This document shows positions 40,356 through 55,200 of a stretch of DNA of 64,000 bases, one piece after another (within the stretch, counting starts at the first letter, position 1; every line of letters starts with the position of its first letter). The stretch spans positions 20,656,688 through 20,720,687 of the forward strand of contig OZ059895.1 in the NCBI GenBank assembly GCA_964057225.1, in the 5' to 3' direction. The DNA comes from Auanema rhodensis (taxonomy: Eukaryota > Nematoda > Chromadorea > Rhabditida > Rhabditidae). The notes under the pieces were generated by a model. The model did no database searches. It saw only the letters and a list, made by a program, of their open reading frames with translations, and had not been told where the DNA came from. The translations under genes were made by a program, and so were the position numbers.

Positions 40356-43300
40356 AGAATTAATTTTTTCGTTGAATAACAATGTCCATCGTCTTCGCCT
40401 TGAAAAAAGGAATCTAAAAACATCTACTTTTCGCTAAATTATTTTGAAATTTTTCGAAAAAATTTTTGTCAAAATGTTTTTGGAAGCAATGTTGAGTGTA
40501 CATGGAAACTCAACATACACTAATGCATCATTTTTCAAACGATCATAACTAATTTTTGTATTAAGCGTTTCTCAATGTAGTATAGTGAATTCGATGCGGA
40601 TTTTTAAGCTGCGTCGATCTGTGTTATCAGATTTGCGCTAGCTTAAAAATGCACCGAGATATCAACTGATATAAGTTCACACTTATATCCTCGATTTTCA
40701 CCCTGAAGAATTAATTTTTTCGTTGAATAACATTGTCCATCGTCTTTGCCTTGAAAAAAAAAATCTGAAAACATCTACTTTTTGCTAAATTATTTTGAAA
40801 TTTTTCGAAAAAATTTTTGTCAAAATGTTTTTGGAAGCAATGTTGAGTGTACATGGAAACTCAACATACACTAATGCATCATTTTTCAAACGATCATAAC
40901 TAATTTTTGTATTAAGCGTTTCTCAATGTAGTATAGTGCATTCGATGCGGATTTTTAAGCTGCGTCGATCTGTGTTATCAGATTTGCGCTAGCTTAAAAA
41001 TGCACCGAGATATCAACTGATATAAGTTCACACTTATATCCTCGATTTTCACCCTGAAGAATTAATTTTTTCGTTGAATAACAATGTCCATCGTCTTCGC
41101 CTTGAAAAAAGGAATCTAAAAACATCTACTTTTCGCTAAATTATTTTGAAATTTTTCGAAAAAATTTTTGTCAAAATGTTTTTGGAAGCAATGTTGAGTG
41201 TACATGGAAACTCAACATACACTAATGCATCATTTTTCAAACGATCATAACTAATTTTTGTATTAAGCGTTTCTCAATGTAGTATAGTGAATTCGATGCG
41301 GATTTTTAAGCTGCGTCGATCTGTGTTATCAGATTTGCGCTAGCTTAAAAATGCACCGAGATATCAACTGATATAAGTTCACACTTATATCCTCGATTTT
41401 CACCCTGAAGAATTAATTTTTTCGTTGAATAACATTGTCCATCGTCTTTGCCTTGAAAAAAAAAATCTGAAAACATCTACTTTTTGCTAAATTATTTTGA
41501 AATTTTTCGAAAAAATTTTTGTCAAAATGTTTTTGGAAGCAATGTTGAGTGTACATGGAAACTCAACATACACTAATGCATCATTTTTCAAACGATCATA
41601 ACTAATTTTTGTATTAAGCGTTTCTCAATGTAGTATAGTGCATTCGATGCGGATTTTTAAGCTGCGTCGATCTGTGTTATCAGATTTGCGCTAGCTTAAA
41701 AATGCACCGAGATATCAACTGATATAAGTTCACACTTATATCCTCGATTTTCACCCTGAAGAATTAATTTTTTCGTTGAATAACAATGTCCATCGTCTTC
41801 GCCTTGAAAAAAGGAATCTAAAAACATCTACGTTTCGCTAAATTATTTTGAAATTTTTCGAAAAAATTTTTGTCAAAATGTTTTTGGAAGCAATGTTGAG
41901 TGTACATGGAAACTCAACATACACTAATGCATCATTTTTCAAACGATCATAACTAATTTTTGTATTAAGCGTTTCTCAATGTAGTATAGTGAATTCGATG
42001 CGGATTTTTAAGCTGCGTCGATCTGTGTTATCAGATTTGCGCTAGCTTAAAAATGCACCGAGATATCAACTGATATAAGTTCACACTTATATCCTCGATT
42101 TTCACCCTGAAGAATTAATTTTTTCGTTGAATAACATTGTCCATCGTCTTTGCCTTGAAAAAAAAAATCTGAAAACATCTACTTTTTGCTAAATTATTTT
42201 GAAATTTTTCGAAAAAATTTTTGTCAAAATGTTTTTGGAAGCAATGTTGAGTGTACATGGAAACTCAACATACACTAATGCATCATTTTTCAAACGATCA
42301 TAACTAATTTTTGTATTAAGCGTTTCTCAATGTAGTATAGTGCATTCGATGCGGATTTTTAAGCTGCGTCGATCTGTGTTATCAGATTTGCGCTAGCTTA
42401 AAAATGCACCGAGATATCAACTGATATAAGTTCACACTTATATCCTCGATTTTCACCCTGAAGAATTAATTTTTTCGTTGAATAACAATGTCCATCGTCT
42501 TTGCCTTGAAAAAAGGAATCTAAAAACATCTACTTTTTGCTAAATTATTCTGAAATTTTTCGAAAAAATTTTTGTCAAAATGTTTTTGGAAGCAATGTTG
42601 AGTGTACATGGAAACTCAACATACACTAATGCATCATTTTTCAAACGATCATAACTAATTTTTGTATTAAGCGTTTCTCAATGTAGTATAGTGCATTCGA
42701 TGCGGATTTTTAAGCTGCGTCGATCTGTGTTATCAGATTTGCGCTAGCTTAAAAATGCACCGAGATATCAACTGATATAAGTTCACACTTATATCCTCGA
42801 TTTTCACCCTGAAGAATTAATTTTTTCGTTGAATAACAATGTCCATCGTCTTTGCCTTGAAAAAAGGAATCTAAAAACATCTACTTTTTGCTAAATTATT
42901 CTGAAATTTTTCGAAAAAATTTTTGTCAAAATGTTTTTGGAAGCAATGTTGAGTGTACATGGAAACTCAACATACACTAATGCATCATTTTTCAAACGAT
43001 CATAACTAATTTTTGTATTAAGCGTTTCTCAATGTAGTATAGTGCATTCGATGCGGATTTTTAAGCTGCGTCGATCTGTGTTATCAGATTTGCGCTAGCT
43101 TAAAAATGCACCGAGATATCAACTGATATAAGTTCACACTTATATCCTCGATTTTCACCCTGAAGAATTAATTTTTTCGTTGAATAACAATGTCCATCGT
43201 CTTTGCCTTGAAAAAAGGAATCTCAAAACATCTACTTTTTGCTAAATTATTCTGAAATTTTTCGAAAAAATTTTTGTCAAAATGTTTTTGGAAGCAATGT

Positions 43301-46300
43301 TGAGTGTACATGGAAACTCAACATACACTAATGCATCATTTTTCAAACGATCATAACTAATTTTTGTATTGAGCGTTTCTCAATGTAGTATAGTGCATTC
43401 GATGCGGATTTTTAAGCTGCGTCGATCTGTGTTATCAGATTTGCGCTAGCTTAAAAATGCACCGAGATATCAACTGATATAAGTTCACACTTATATCCTC
43501 GATTTTCACCCTGAAGAATTAATTTTTTCGTTGAATAACAATGTCCATCGTCTTCGCCTTGAAAAAAGGAATCTAAAAACATCTACTTTTCGCTAAATTA
43601 TTTTGAAATTTTTCGAAAAAATTTTTGTCAAAATGTTTTTGGAAGCAATGTTGAGTGTACATGGAAACTCAACATACACTAATGCATCATTTTTCAAACG
43701 ATCATAACTAATTTTTGTATTAAGCGTTTCTCAATGTAGTATAGTGAATTCGATGCGGATTTTTAAGCTGCGTCGATCTGTGTTATCAGATTTGCGCTAG
43801 CTTAAAAATGCACCGAGATATCAACTGATATAAGTTCACACTTATATCCTCGATTTTCACCCTGAAGAATTAATTTTTTCGTTGAATAACAATGTCCATC
43901 GTCTTTGCCTTGAAAAAAGGAATCTCAAAACATCTACTTTTTGCTAAATTATTCTGAAATTTTTCGAAAAAATTTTTGTCAAAATGTTTTTGGAAGCAAT
44001 GTTGAGTGTACATGGAAACTCAACATACACTAATGCATCATTTTTCAAACGATCATAACTAATTTTTGTATTGAGCGTTTCTCAATGTAGTATAGTGCAT
44101 TCGATGCGGATTTTTAAGCTGCGTCGATCTGTGTTATCAGATTTGCGCTAGCTTAAAAATGCACCGAGATATCAACTGATATAAGTTCACACTTATATCC
44201 TCGATTTTCACCCTGAAGAATTAATTTTTTCGTTGAATAACAATGTCCATCGTCTTCGCCTTGAAAAAAGGAATCTAAAAACATCTACTTTTCGCTAAAT
44301 TATTTTGAAATTTTTCGAAAAAATTTTTGTCAAAATGTTTTTGGAAGCAATGTTGAGTGTACATGGAAACTCAACATACACTAATGCATCATTTTTCAAA
44401 CGATCATAACTAATTTTTGTATTAAGCGTTTCTCAATGTAGTATAGTGAATTCGATGCGGATTTTTAAGCTGCGTCGATCTGTGTTATCAGATTTGCGCT
44501 AGCTTAAAAATGCACCGAGATATCAACTGATATAAGTTCACACTTATATCCTCGATTTTCACCCTGTAGAATTAATTTTTTCGTTGAATAACATTGTCCA
44601 TCGTCTTTGCCTTGAAAAAAAAAATCTGAAAACATCTACTTTTTGCTAAATTATTTTGAAATTTTTCGAAAAAATTTTTGTCAAAATGTTTTTGGAAGCA
44701 ATGTTGAGTGTACATGGAAACTCAACATACACTAATGCATCATTTTTCAAACGATCATAACTAATTTTTGTATTAAGCGTTTCTCAATGTAGTATAGTGC
44801 ATTCGATGCGGATTTTTAAGCTGCGTCGATCTGTGTTATCAGATTTGCGCTAGCTTAAAAATGCACCGAGATATCAACTGATATAAGTTCACACTTATAT
44901 CCTCGATTTTCACCCTGAAGAATTAATTTTTTCGTTGAATAACAATGTCCATCGTCTTCGCCTTGAAAAAAGGAATCTAAAAACATCTACTTTTCGCTAA
45001 ATTATTTTGAAATTTTTCGAAAAAATTTTTGTCAAAATGTTTTTGGAAGCAATGTTGAGTGTACATGGAAACTCAACATACACTAATGCATCATTTTTCA
45101 AACGATCATAACTAATTTTTGTATTAAGCGTTTCTCAATGTAGTATAGTGAATTCGATGCGGATTTTTAAGCTGCGTCGATCTGTGTTATCAGATTTGCG
45201 CTAGCTTAAAAATGCACCGAGATATCAACTGATATAAGTTCACACTTATATCCTCGATTTTCACCCTGAAGAATTAATTTTTTCGTTGAATAACATTGTC
45301 CATCGTCTTTGCCTTGAAAAAAAAAATCTGAAAACATCTACTTTTTGCTAAATTATTTTGAAATTTTTCGAAAAAATTTTTGTCAAAATGTTTTTGGAAG
45401 CAATGTTGAGTGTACATGGAAACTCAACATACACTAATGCATCATTTTTCAAACGATCATAACTAATTTTTGTATTAAGCGTTTCTCAATGTAGTATAGT
45501 GCATTCGATGCGGATTTTTAAGCTGCGTCGATCTGTGTTATCAGATTTGCGCTAGCTTAAAAATGCACCGAGATATCAACTGATATAAGTTCACACTTAT
45601 ATCCTCGATTTTCACCCTGAAGAATTAATTTTTTCGTTGAATAACAATGTCCATCGTCTTCGCCTTGAAAAAAGGAATCTAAAAACATCTACGTTTCGCT
45701 AAATTATTTTGAAATTTTTCGAAAAAATTTTTGTCAAAATGTTTTTGGAAGCAATGTTGAGTGTACATGGAAACTCAACATACACTAATGCATCATTTTT
45801 CAAACGATCATAACTAATTTTTGTATTAAGCGTTTCTCAATGTAGTATAGTGAATTCGATGCGGATTTTTAAGCTGCGTCGATCTGTGTTATCAGATTTG
45901 CGCTAGCTTAAAAATGCACCGAGATATCAACTGATATAAGTTCACACTTATATCCTCGATTTTCACCCTGAAGAATTAATTTTTTCGTTGAATAACATTG
46001 TCCATCGTCTTTGCCTTGAAAAAAAAAATCTGAAAACATCTACTTTTTGCTAAATTATTTTGAAATTTTTCGAAAAAATTTTTGTCAAAATGTTTTTGGA
46101 AGCAATGTTGAGTGTACATGGAAACTCAACATACACTAATGCATCATTTTTCAAACGATCATAACTAATTTTTGTATTAAGCGTTTCTCAATGTAGTATA
46201 GTGCATTCGATGCGGATTTTTAAGCTGCGTCGATCTGTGTTATCAGATTTGCGCTAGCTTAAAAATGCACCGAGATATCAACTGATATAAGTTCACACTT

Positions 46301-47024
46301 ATATCCTCGATTTTCACCCTGAAGAATTAATTTTTTCGTTGAATAACAATGTCCATCGTCTTTGCCTTGAAAAAAGGAATCTAAAAACATCTACTTTTTG
46401 CTAAATTATTCTGAAATTTTTCGAAAAAATTTTTGTCAAAATGTTTTTGGAAGCAATGTTGAGTGTACATGGAAACTCAACATACACTAATGCATCATTT
46501 TTCAAACGATCATAACTAATTTTTGTATTAAGCGTTTCTCAATGTAGTATAGTGCATTCGATGCGGATTTTTAAGCTGCGTCGATCTGTGTTATCAGATT
46601 TGCGCTAGCTTAAAAATGCACCGAGATATCAACTGATATAAGTTCACACTTATATCCTCGATTTTCACCCTGAAGAATTAATTTTTTCGTTGAATAACAA
46701 TGTCCATCGTCTTTGCCTTGAAAAAAGGAATCTAAAAACATCTACTTTTTGCTAAATTATTCTGAAATTTTTCGAAAAAATTTTTGTCAAAATGTTTTTG
46801 GAAGCAATGTTGAGTGTACATGGAAACTCAACATACACTAATGCATCATTTTTCAAACGATCATAACTAATTTTTGTATTAAGCGTTTCTCAATGTAGTA
46901 TAGTGCATTCGATGCGGATTTTTAAGCTGCGTCGATCTGTGTTATCAGATTTGCGCTAGCTTAAAAATGCACCGAGATATCAACTGATATAAGTTCACAC
47001 TTATATCCTCGATTTTCACCCTGA
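40356..47024. repeat. S1 8-monomer block repeated at 11-monomer (3861 bp) spacing
   Basis: Monomer order at 40356-43163 matches 44217-47024: TTTCGCT with GAATTC, A-run, TTTCGCT with GAATTC, A-run, ACGTTTCGCT with GAATTC, A-run, TTATTCTGA, TTATTCTGA. The rare ACGTTTCGCT is at 41830 and 45691, exactly 3861 bp apart. Between the blocks (43164-44216) are three monomers, two of them GGAATCTCAAAA with TTATTCTGA and ATTGAGCG, giving a local 702-bp dimer at 43164 and 43866. Confidence 0.8.
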
Positions 47025-50000
47025 AGAATTAATTTTTTCGTTGAATAACATTGTCCATCGTCTTTGCCTTGAAAAAAAAAATCTGAAAACATCTACTTTT
47101 TGCTAAATTATTTTGAAATTTTTCGAAAAAATTTTTGTCAAAATGTTTTTGGAAGCAATGTTGAGTGTACATGGAAACTCAACATACACTAATGCATCAT
47201 TTTTCAAACGATCATAACTAATTTTTGTATTAAGCGTTTCTCAATGTAGTATAGTGCATTCGATGCGGATTTTTAAGCTGCGTCGATCTGTGTTATCAGA
47301 TTTGCGCTAGCTTAAAAATGCACCGAGATATCAACTGATATAAGTTCACACTTATATCCTCGATTTTCACCCTGAAGAATTAATTTTTTCGTTGAATAAC
47401 AATGTCCATCGTCTTCGCCTTGAAAAAAGGAATCTAAAAACATCTACTTTTCGCTAAATTATTTTGAAATTTTTCGAAAAAATTTTTGTCAAAATGTTTT
47501 TGGAAGCAATGTTGAGTGTACATGGAAACTCAACATACACTAATGCATCATTTTTCAAACGATCATAACTAATTTTTGTATTAAGCGTTTCTCAATGTAG
47601 TATAGTGAATTCGATGCGGATTTTTAAGCTGCGTCGATCTGTGTTATCAGATTTGCGCTAGCTTAAAAATGCACCGAGATATCAACTGATATAAGTTCAC
47701 ACTTATATCCTCGATTTTCACCCTGAAGAATTAATTTTTTCGTTGAATAACATTGTCCATCGTCTTTGCCTTGAAAAAAAAAATCTGAAAACATCTACTT
47801 TTTGCTAAATTATTTTGAAATTTTTCGAAAAAATTTTTGTCAAAATGTTTTTGGAAGCAATGTTGAGTGTACATGGAAACTCAACATACACTAATGCATC
47901 ATTTTTCAAACGATCATAACTAATTTTTGTATTAAGCGTTTCTCAATGTAGTATAGTGCATTCGATGCGGATTTTTAAGCTGCGTCGATCTGTGTTATCA
48001 GATTTGCGCTAGCTTAAAAATGCACCGAGATATCAACTGATATAAGTTCACACTTATATCCTCGATTTTCACCCTGAAGAATTAATTTTTTCGTTGAATA
48101 ACAATGTCCATCGTCTTTGCCTTGAAAAAAGGAATCTAAAAACATCTACTTTTTGCTAAATTATTCTGAAATTTTTCGAAAAAATTTTTGTCAAAATGTT
48201 TTTGGAAGCAATGTTGAGTGTACATGGAAACTCAACATACACTAATGCATCATTTTTCAAACGATCATAACTAATTTTTGTATTAAGCGTTTCTCAATGT
48301 AGTATAGTGCATTCGATGCGGATTTTTAAGCTGCGTCGATCTGTGTTATCAGATTTGCGCTAGCTTAAAAATGCACCGAGATATCAACTGATATAAGTTC
48401 ACACTTATATCCTCGATTTTCACCCTGAAGAATTAATTTTTTCGTTGAATAACAATGTCCATCGTCTTTGCCTTGAAAAAAGGAATCTAAAAACATCTAC
48501 TTTTTGCTAAATTATTCTGAAATTTTTCGAAAAAATTTTTGTCAAAATGTTTTTGGAAGCAATGTTGAGTGTACATGGAAACTCAACATACACTAATGCA
48601 TCATTTTTCAAACGATCATAACTAATTTTTGTATTAAGCGTTTCTCAATGTAGTATAGTGCATTCGATGCGGATTTTTAAGCTGCGTCGATCTGTGTTAT
48701 CAGATTTGCGCTAGCTTAAAAATGCACCGAGATATCAACTGATATAAGTTCACACTTATATCCTCGATTTTCACCCTGAAGAATTAATTTTTTCGTTGAA
48801 TAACAATGTCCATCGTCTTTGCCTTGAAAAAAGGAATCTAAAAACATCTACTTTTTGCTAAATTATTTTGAAATTTTTCGAAAAAATTTTTGTCAAAATG
48901 TTTTTGGAAGCAATGTTGAGTGTACATGGAAACTCAACATACACTAATGCATCATTTTTCAAACGATCATAACTAATTTTTGTATTAAGCGTTTCTCAAT
49001 GTAGTATAGTGCATTCGATGCGGATTTTTAAGCTGCGTCGATCTGTGTTATCAGATTTGCGCTAGCTTAAAAATGCACCGAGATATCAACTGATATAAGT
49101 TTACACTTATATCCTCGATTTTCACCCTGAAGAATTAATTTTTTCGTTGAATAACAATGTCCATCGTCTTTGCCTTGAAAAAAGGAATCTAAAAACATCT
49201 ACTTTTTGCTAAATTATTCTGAAATTTTTCGAAAAAATTTTTGTCAAAATGTTTTTGGAAGCAATGTTGAGTGTACATGGAAACTCAACATACACTAATG
49301 CATCATTTTTCAAACGATCATAACTAATTTTTGTATTAAGCGTTTCTCAATGTAGTATAGTGCATTCGATGCGGATTTTTAAGCTGCGTCGATCTGTGTT
49401 ATCAGATTTGCGCTAGCTTAAAAATGCACCGAGATATCAACTGATATAAGTTCACACTTATATCCTCGATTTTCACCCTGAAGAATTAATTTTTTCGTTG
49501 AATAACAATGTCCATCGTCTTCGCCTTGAAAAAAGGAATCTAAAAACATCTACTTTTCGCTAAATTATTTTGAAATTTTTCGAAAAAATTTTTGTCAAAA
49601 TGTTTTTGGAAGCAATGTTGAGTGTACATGGAAACTCAACATACACTAATGCATCATTTTTCAAACGATCATAACTAATTTTTGTATTAAGCGTTTCTCA
49701 ATGTAGTATAGTGCATTCGATGCGGATTTTTAAGCTGCGTCGATCTGTGTTATCAGATTTGCGCTAGCTTAAAAATGCACCGAGATATCAACTGATATAA
49801 GTTCACACTTATATCCTCGATTTTCACCCTGAAGAATTAATTTTTTCGTTGAATAACAATGTCCATCGTCTTTGCCTTGAAAAAAGGAATCTAAAAACAT
49901 CTACTTTTTGCTAAATTATTTTGAAATTTTTCGAAAAAATTTTTGTCAAAATGTTTTTGGAAGCAATGTTGAGTGTACATGGAAACTCAACATACACTAA

Positions 50001-52289
50001 TGCATCATTTTTCAAACGATCATAACTAATTTTTGTATTAAGCGTTTCTCAATGTAGTATAGTGCATTCGATGCGGATTTTTAAGCTGCGTCGATCTGTG
50101 TTATCAGATTTGCGTTAGCTTAAAAATGCACCGAGATATCAACTGATATAAGTTCACACTTATATCCTCGATTTTCACCCTGAAGAATTAATTTTTTCGT
50201 TGAATAACAATGTCCATCGTCTTTGCCTTGAAAAAAGGAATCTAAAAACATCTACTTTTTGCTAAATTATTCTGAAATTTTTCGAAAAAATTTTTGTCAA
50301 AATGTTTTTGGAAGCAATGTTGAGTGTACATGGAAACTCAACATACACTAATGCATCATTTTTCAAACGATCATAACTAATTTTTGTATTAAGCGTTTCT
50401 CAATGTAGTATAGTGCATTCGATGCGGATTTTTAAGCTGCGTCGATCTGTGTTATCAGATTTGCGCTAGCTTAAAAATGCACCGAGATATCAACTGATAT
50501 AAGTTCACACTTATATCCTCGATTTTCACCCTGAAGAATTAATTTTTTCGTTGAATAACAATGTCCATCGTCTTTGCCTTGAAAAAAGGAATCTAAAAAC
50601 ATCTACTTTTTGCTAAATTATTCTGAAATTTTTCGAAAAAATTTTTGTCAAAATGTTTTTGGAAGCAATGTTGAGTGTACATGGAAACTCAACATACACT
50701 AATGCATCATTTTTCAAACGATCATAACTAATTTTTGTATTAAGCGTTTCTCAATGTAGTATAGTGCATTCGATGCGGATTTTTAAGCTGCGTCGATCTG
50801 TGTTATCAGATTTGCGCTAGCTTAAAAATGCACCGAGATATCAACTGATATAAGTTCACACTTATATCCTCGATTTTCACCCTGAAGAATTAATTTTTTC
50901 GTTGAATAACATTGTCCATCGTCTTTGCCTTGAAAAAAAAAATCTGAAAACATCTACTTTTTGCTAAATTATTTTGAAATTTTTCGAAAAAATTTTTGTC
51001 AAAATGTTTTTGGAAGCAATGTTGAGTGTACATGGAAACTCAACATACACTAATGCATCATTTTTCAAACGATCATAACTAATTTTTGTATTAAGCGTTT
51101 CTCAATGTAGTATAGTGCATTCGATGCGGATTTTTAAGCTGCGTCGATCTGTGTTATCAGATTTGCGCTAGCTTAAAAATGCACCGAGATATCAACTGAT
51201 ATAAGTTCACACTTATATCCTCGATTTTCACCCTGAAGAATTAATTTTTTCGTTGAATAACAATGTCCATCGTCTTCGCCTTGAAAAAAGGAATCTAAAA
51301 ACATCTACTTTTCGCTAAATTATTTTGAAATTTTTCGAAAAAATTTTTGTCAAAATGTTTTTGGAAGCAATGTTGAGTGTACATGGAAACTCAACATACA
51401 CTAATGCATCATTTTTCAAACGATCATAACTAATTTTTGTATTAAGCGTTTCTCAATGTAGTATAGTGAATTCGATGCGGATTTTTAAGCTGCGTCGATC
51501 TGTGTTATCAGATTTGCGCTAGCTTAAAAATGCACCGAGATATCAACTGATATAAGTTCACACTTATATCCTCGATTTTCACCCTGAAGAATTAATTTTT
51601 TCGTTGAATAACATTGTCCATCGTCTTTGCCTTGAAAAAAAAAATCTGAAAACATCTACTTTTTGCTAAATTATTTTGAAATTTTTCGAAAAAATTTTTG
51701 TCAAAATGTTTTTGGAAGCAATGTTGAGTGTACATGGAAACTCAACATACACTAATGCATCATTTTTCAAACGATCATAACTAATTTTTGTATTAAGCGT
51801 TTCTCAATGTAGTATAGTGCATTCGATGCGGATTTTTAAGCTGCGTCGATCTGTGTTATCAGATTTGCGCTAGCTTAAAAATGCACCGAGATATCAACTG
51901 ATATAAGTTCACACTTATATCCTCGATTTTCACCCTGAAGAATTAATTTTTTCGTTGAATAACAATGTCCATCGTCTTTGCCTTGAAAAAAGGAATCTAA
52001 AAACATCTACTTTTTGCTAAATTATTCTGAAATTTTTCGAAAAAATTTTTGTCAAAATGTTTTTGGAAGCAATGTTGAGTGTACATGGAAACTCAACATA
52101 CACTAATGCATCATTTTTCAAACGATCATAACTAATTTTTGTATTAAGCGTTTCTCAATGTAGTATAGTGCATTCGATGCGGATTTTTAAGCTGCGTCGA
52201 TCTGTGTTATCAGATTTGCGCTAGCTTAAAAATGCACCGAGATATCAACTGATATAAGTTCACACTTATATCCTCGATTTTCACCCTGA
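46323..52289. repeat. S1 6-monomer block repeated at 3861-bp spacing
   Basis: The order TTATTCTGA, TTATTCTGA, A-run, TTTCGCT with GAATTC, A-run, TTATTCTGA occupies 46323-48428 and again 50184-52289. GAATTC lies at 47607 and 51468, 3861 bp apart. The DNA between (48429-50183) is five plainer monomers, including private changes AAGTTTACAC near 49098 and GCGTTAGC near 50113. The first of these also marks monomers of the 27-30 kb and 53-57 kb blocks. Confidence 0.75.
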
Positions 52290-55200
52290 AGAATTAAATT
52301 TTTCGTTGAATAACATTGTCCATCGTCTTTGCCTTGAAAAAAAAAATCTGAAAACATCTACTTTTTGCTAAATTATTTTGAAATTTTTCGAAAAAATTTT
52401 TGTCAAAATGTTTTTGGAAGCAATGTTGAGTGTACATGGAAACTCAACATACACTAATGCATCATTTTTCAAACGATCATAACTAATTTTTGTATTAAGC
52501 GTTTCTCAATGTAGTATAGTGCATTCGATGCGGATTTTTAAGCTGCGTCGATCTGTGTTATCAGATTTGCGCTAGCTTAAAAATGCACCGAGATATCAAC
52601 TGATATAAGTTCACACTTATATCCTCGATTTTCACCCTGAAGAATTAATTTTTTCGTTGAATAACAATGTCCATCGTCTTCGCCTTGAAAAAAGGAATCT
52701 AAAAACATCTACTTTTCGCTAAATTATTTTGAAATTTTTCGAAAAAATTTTTGTCAAAATGTTTTTGGAAGCAATGTTGAGTGTACATGGAAACTCAACA
52801 TACACTAATGCATCATTTTTCAAACGATCATAACTAATTTTTGTATTAAGCGTTTCTCAATGTAGTATAGTGAATTCGATGCGGATTTTTAAGCTGCGTC
52901 GATCTGTGTTATCAGATTTGCGCTAGCTTAAAAATGCACCGAGATATCAACTGATATAAGTTCACACTTATATCCTCGATTTTCACCCTGAAGAATTAAT
53001 TTTTTCGTTGAATAACAATGTCCATCGTCTTCGCCTTGAAAAAAGGAATCTAAAAACATCTACTTTTTGCTAAATTATTTTGAAATTTTTCGAAAAAATT
53101 TTTGTCAAAATGTTTTTGGAAGCAATGTTGAGTGTACATGGAAACTCAACATACACTAATGCATCATTTTTCGAACGATCATAACTAATTTTTGTATTAA
53201 GTGTTTCTCAATGTAGTATAGTGCATTCGATGCGGATTTTTAAGCTGCGTCGATCTGTGTTATCAGATTTGCGCTAGCTTAAAAATGCACCGAGATATCA
53301 ACTGATATAAGTTCACACTTATATCCTCGATTTTCACCCTGAAGAATTAATTTTTTCGTTGAATAACAATGTCCATCGTCTTCGCCTTGAAAAAAGGAAT
53401 CTAAAAACATCTACTTTTTGCTAAATTATTTTGAAATTTTTCGAAAAAATTTTTGTCAAAATGTTTTTGGAAGCAATGTTGAGTGTACATGGAAACTCAA
53501 CATACACTAATGCATCATTTTTCAAACGATCATAACTAATTTTTGTATTAAGCGTTTCTCAATGTAGTATAGTGCATTCGATGCGGATTTTTAAGCTGCG
53601 TCGATCTGTGTTATCAGATTTGCGCTAGCTTAAAAATGCACCGAGATATCAACTGATATAAGTTTACACTTATATCCTCGATTTTCACCCTGAAGAATTA
53701 ATTTTTTCGTTGAATAACAATGTCCATCGTCTTCGCCTTGAAAAAAGGAATCTAAAAACATCTACTTTTTGCTAAATTATTTTGAAATTTTTCGAAAAAA
53801 TTTTTGTCAAAATTTTTTTGGAAGCAATGTTGAGTGTACATGGAAACTCAACATACACTAATGCATCATTTTTCGAACGATCATAACTAATTTTTGTATT
53901 AAGCGTTTCTCAATGTAGTATAGTGCATTCGATGCGGATTTTTAAGCTGCGTCGATCTGTGTTATCAGATTTGCGCTAGCTTAAAAATGCACCGAGATAT
54001 CAACTGATATAAGTTCACACTTATATCCTCGATTTTCACCCTGAAGAATTAATTTTTTCGTTGAATAACATCGTCCATCGTCTTCGCCTTGAAAAAAGGA
54101 ATCTAAAAACATCTACTTTTTGCTAAATTATTTTGAAATTTTTCGAAAAAATTTTTGTCAAAATGTTTTTGGAAGCAATGTTGAGTGTACATGGAAACTC
54201 AACATACACTAATGCATCATTTTTCAAACGATCATAACTAATTTTTGTATTAAGTGTTTCTCAATGTAGTATAGTGCATTCGATGCGGATTTTTAAGCTG
54301 CGTCGATCTGTGTTATCAGATTTGCGCTAGCTTAAAAATGCACCGAGATATCAACTGATATAAGTTCACACTTATATCCTCGATTTTCACCCTGAAGAAT
54401 TAATTTTTTCGTTGAATAACAATGTCCATCGTCTTCGCCTTGAAAAAAGGAATCTAAAAACATCTACTTTTTGCTAAATTATTTTGAAATTTTTCGAAAA
54501 AATTTTTGTCAAAATGTTTTTGGAAGCAATGTTGAGTGTACATGGAAACTCAACATACACTAATGCATCATTTTTCAAACGATCATAACTAATTTTTGTA
54601 TTAAGCGTTTCTCAATGTAGTATAGTGCATTCGATGCGGATTTTTAAGCTGCGTCGATCTGTGTTATCAGATTTGCGCTAGCTTAAAAATGCACCGAGAT
54701 ATCAACTGATATAAGTTCACACTTATATCCTCGATTTTCACCCTGAAGAATTAATTTTTTCGTTGAATAACAATGTCCATCGTCTTCGCCTTGAAAAAAG
54801 GAATCTAAAAACATCTACTTTTCGCTAAATTATTTTGAAATTTTTCGAAAAAATTTTTGTCAAAATGTTTTTGGAAGCAATGTTGAGTGTACATGGAAAC
54901 TCAACATACACTAATGCATCATTTTTCAAACGATCATAACTAATTTTTGTATTAAGCGTTTCTCAATGTAGTATAGTGCATTCGATGCGGATTTTTAAGC
55001 TGCGTCGATCTGTGTTATCAGATTTGTGCTAGCTTAAAAATGCACCGAGATATCAACTGATATAAGTTCACACTTATATCCTCGATTTTCACCCTGAAGA
55101 ATTAATTTTTTCGTTGAATAACAATGTCCATCGTCTTTGCCTTGAAAAAAGGAATCTAAAAACATCTACTTTTTGCTAAATTATTCTGAAATTTTTCGAA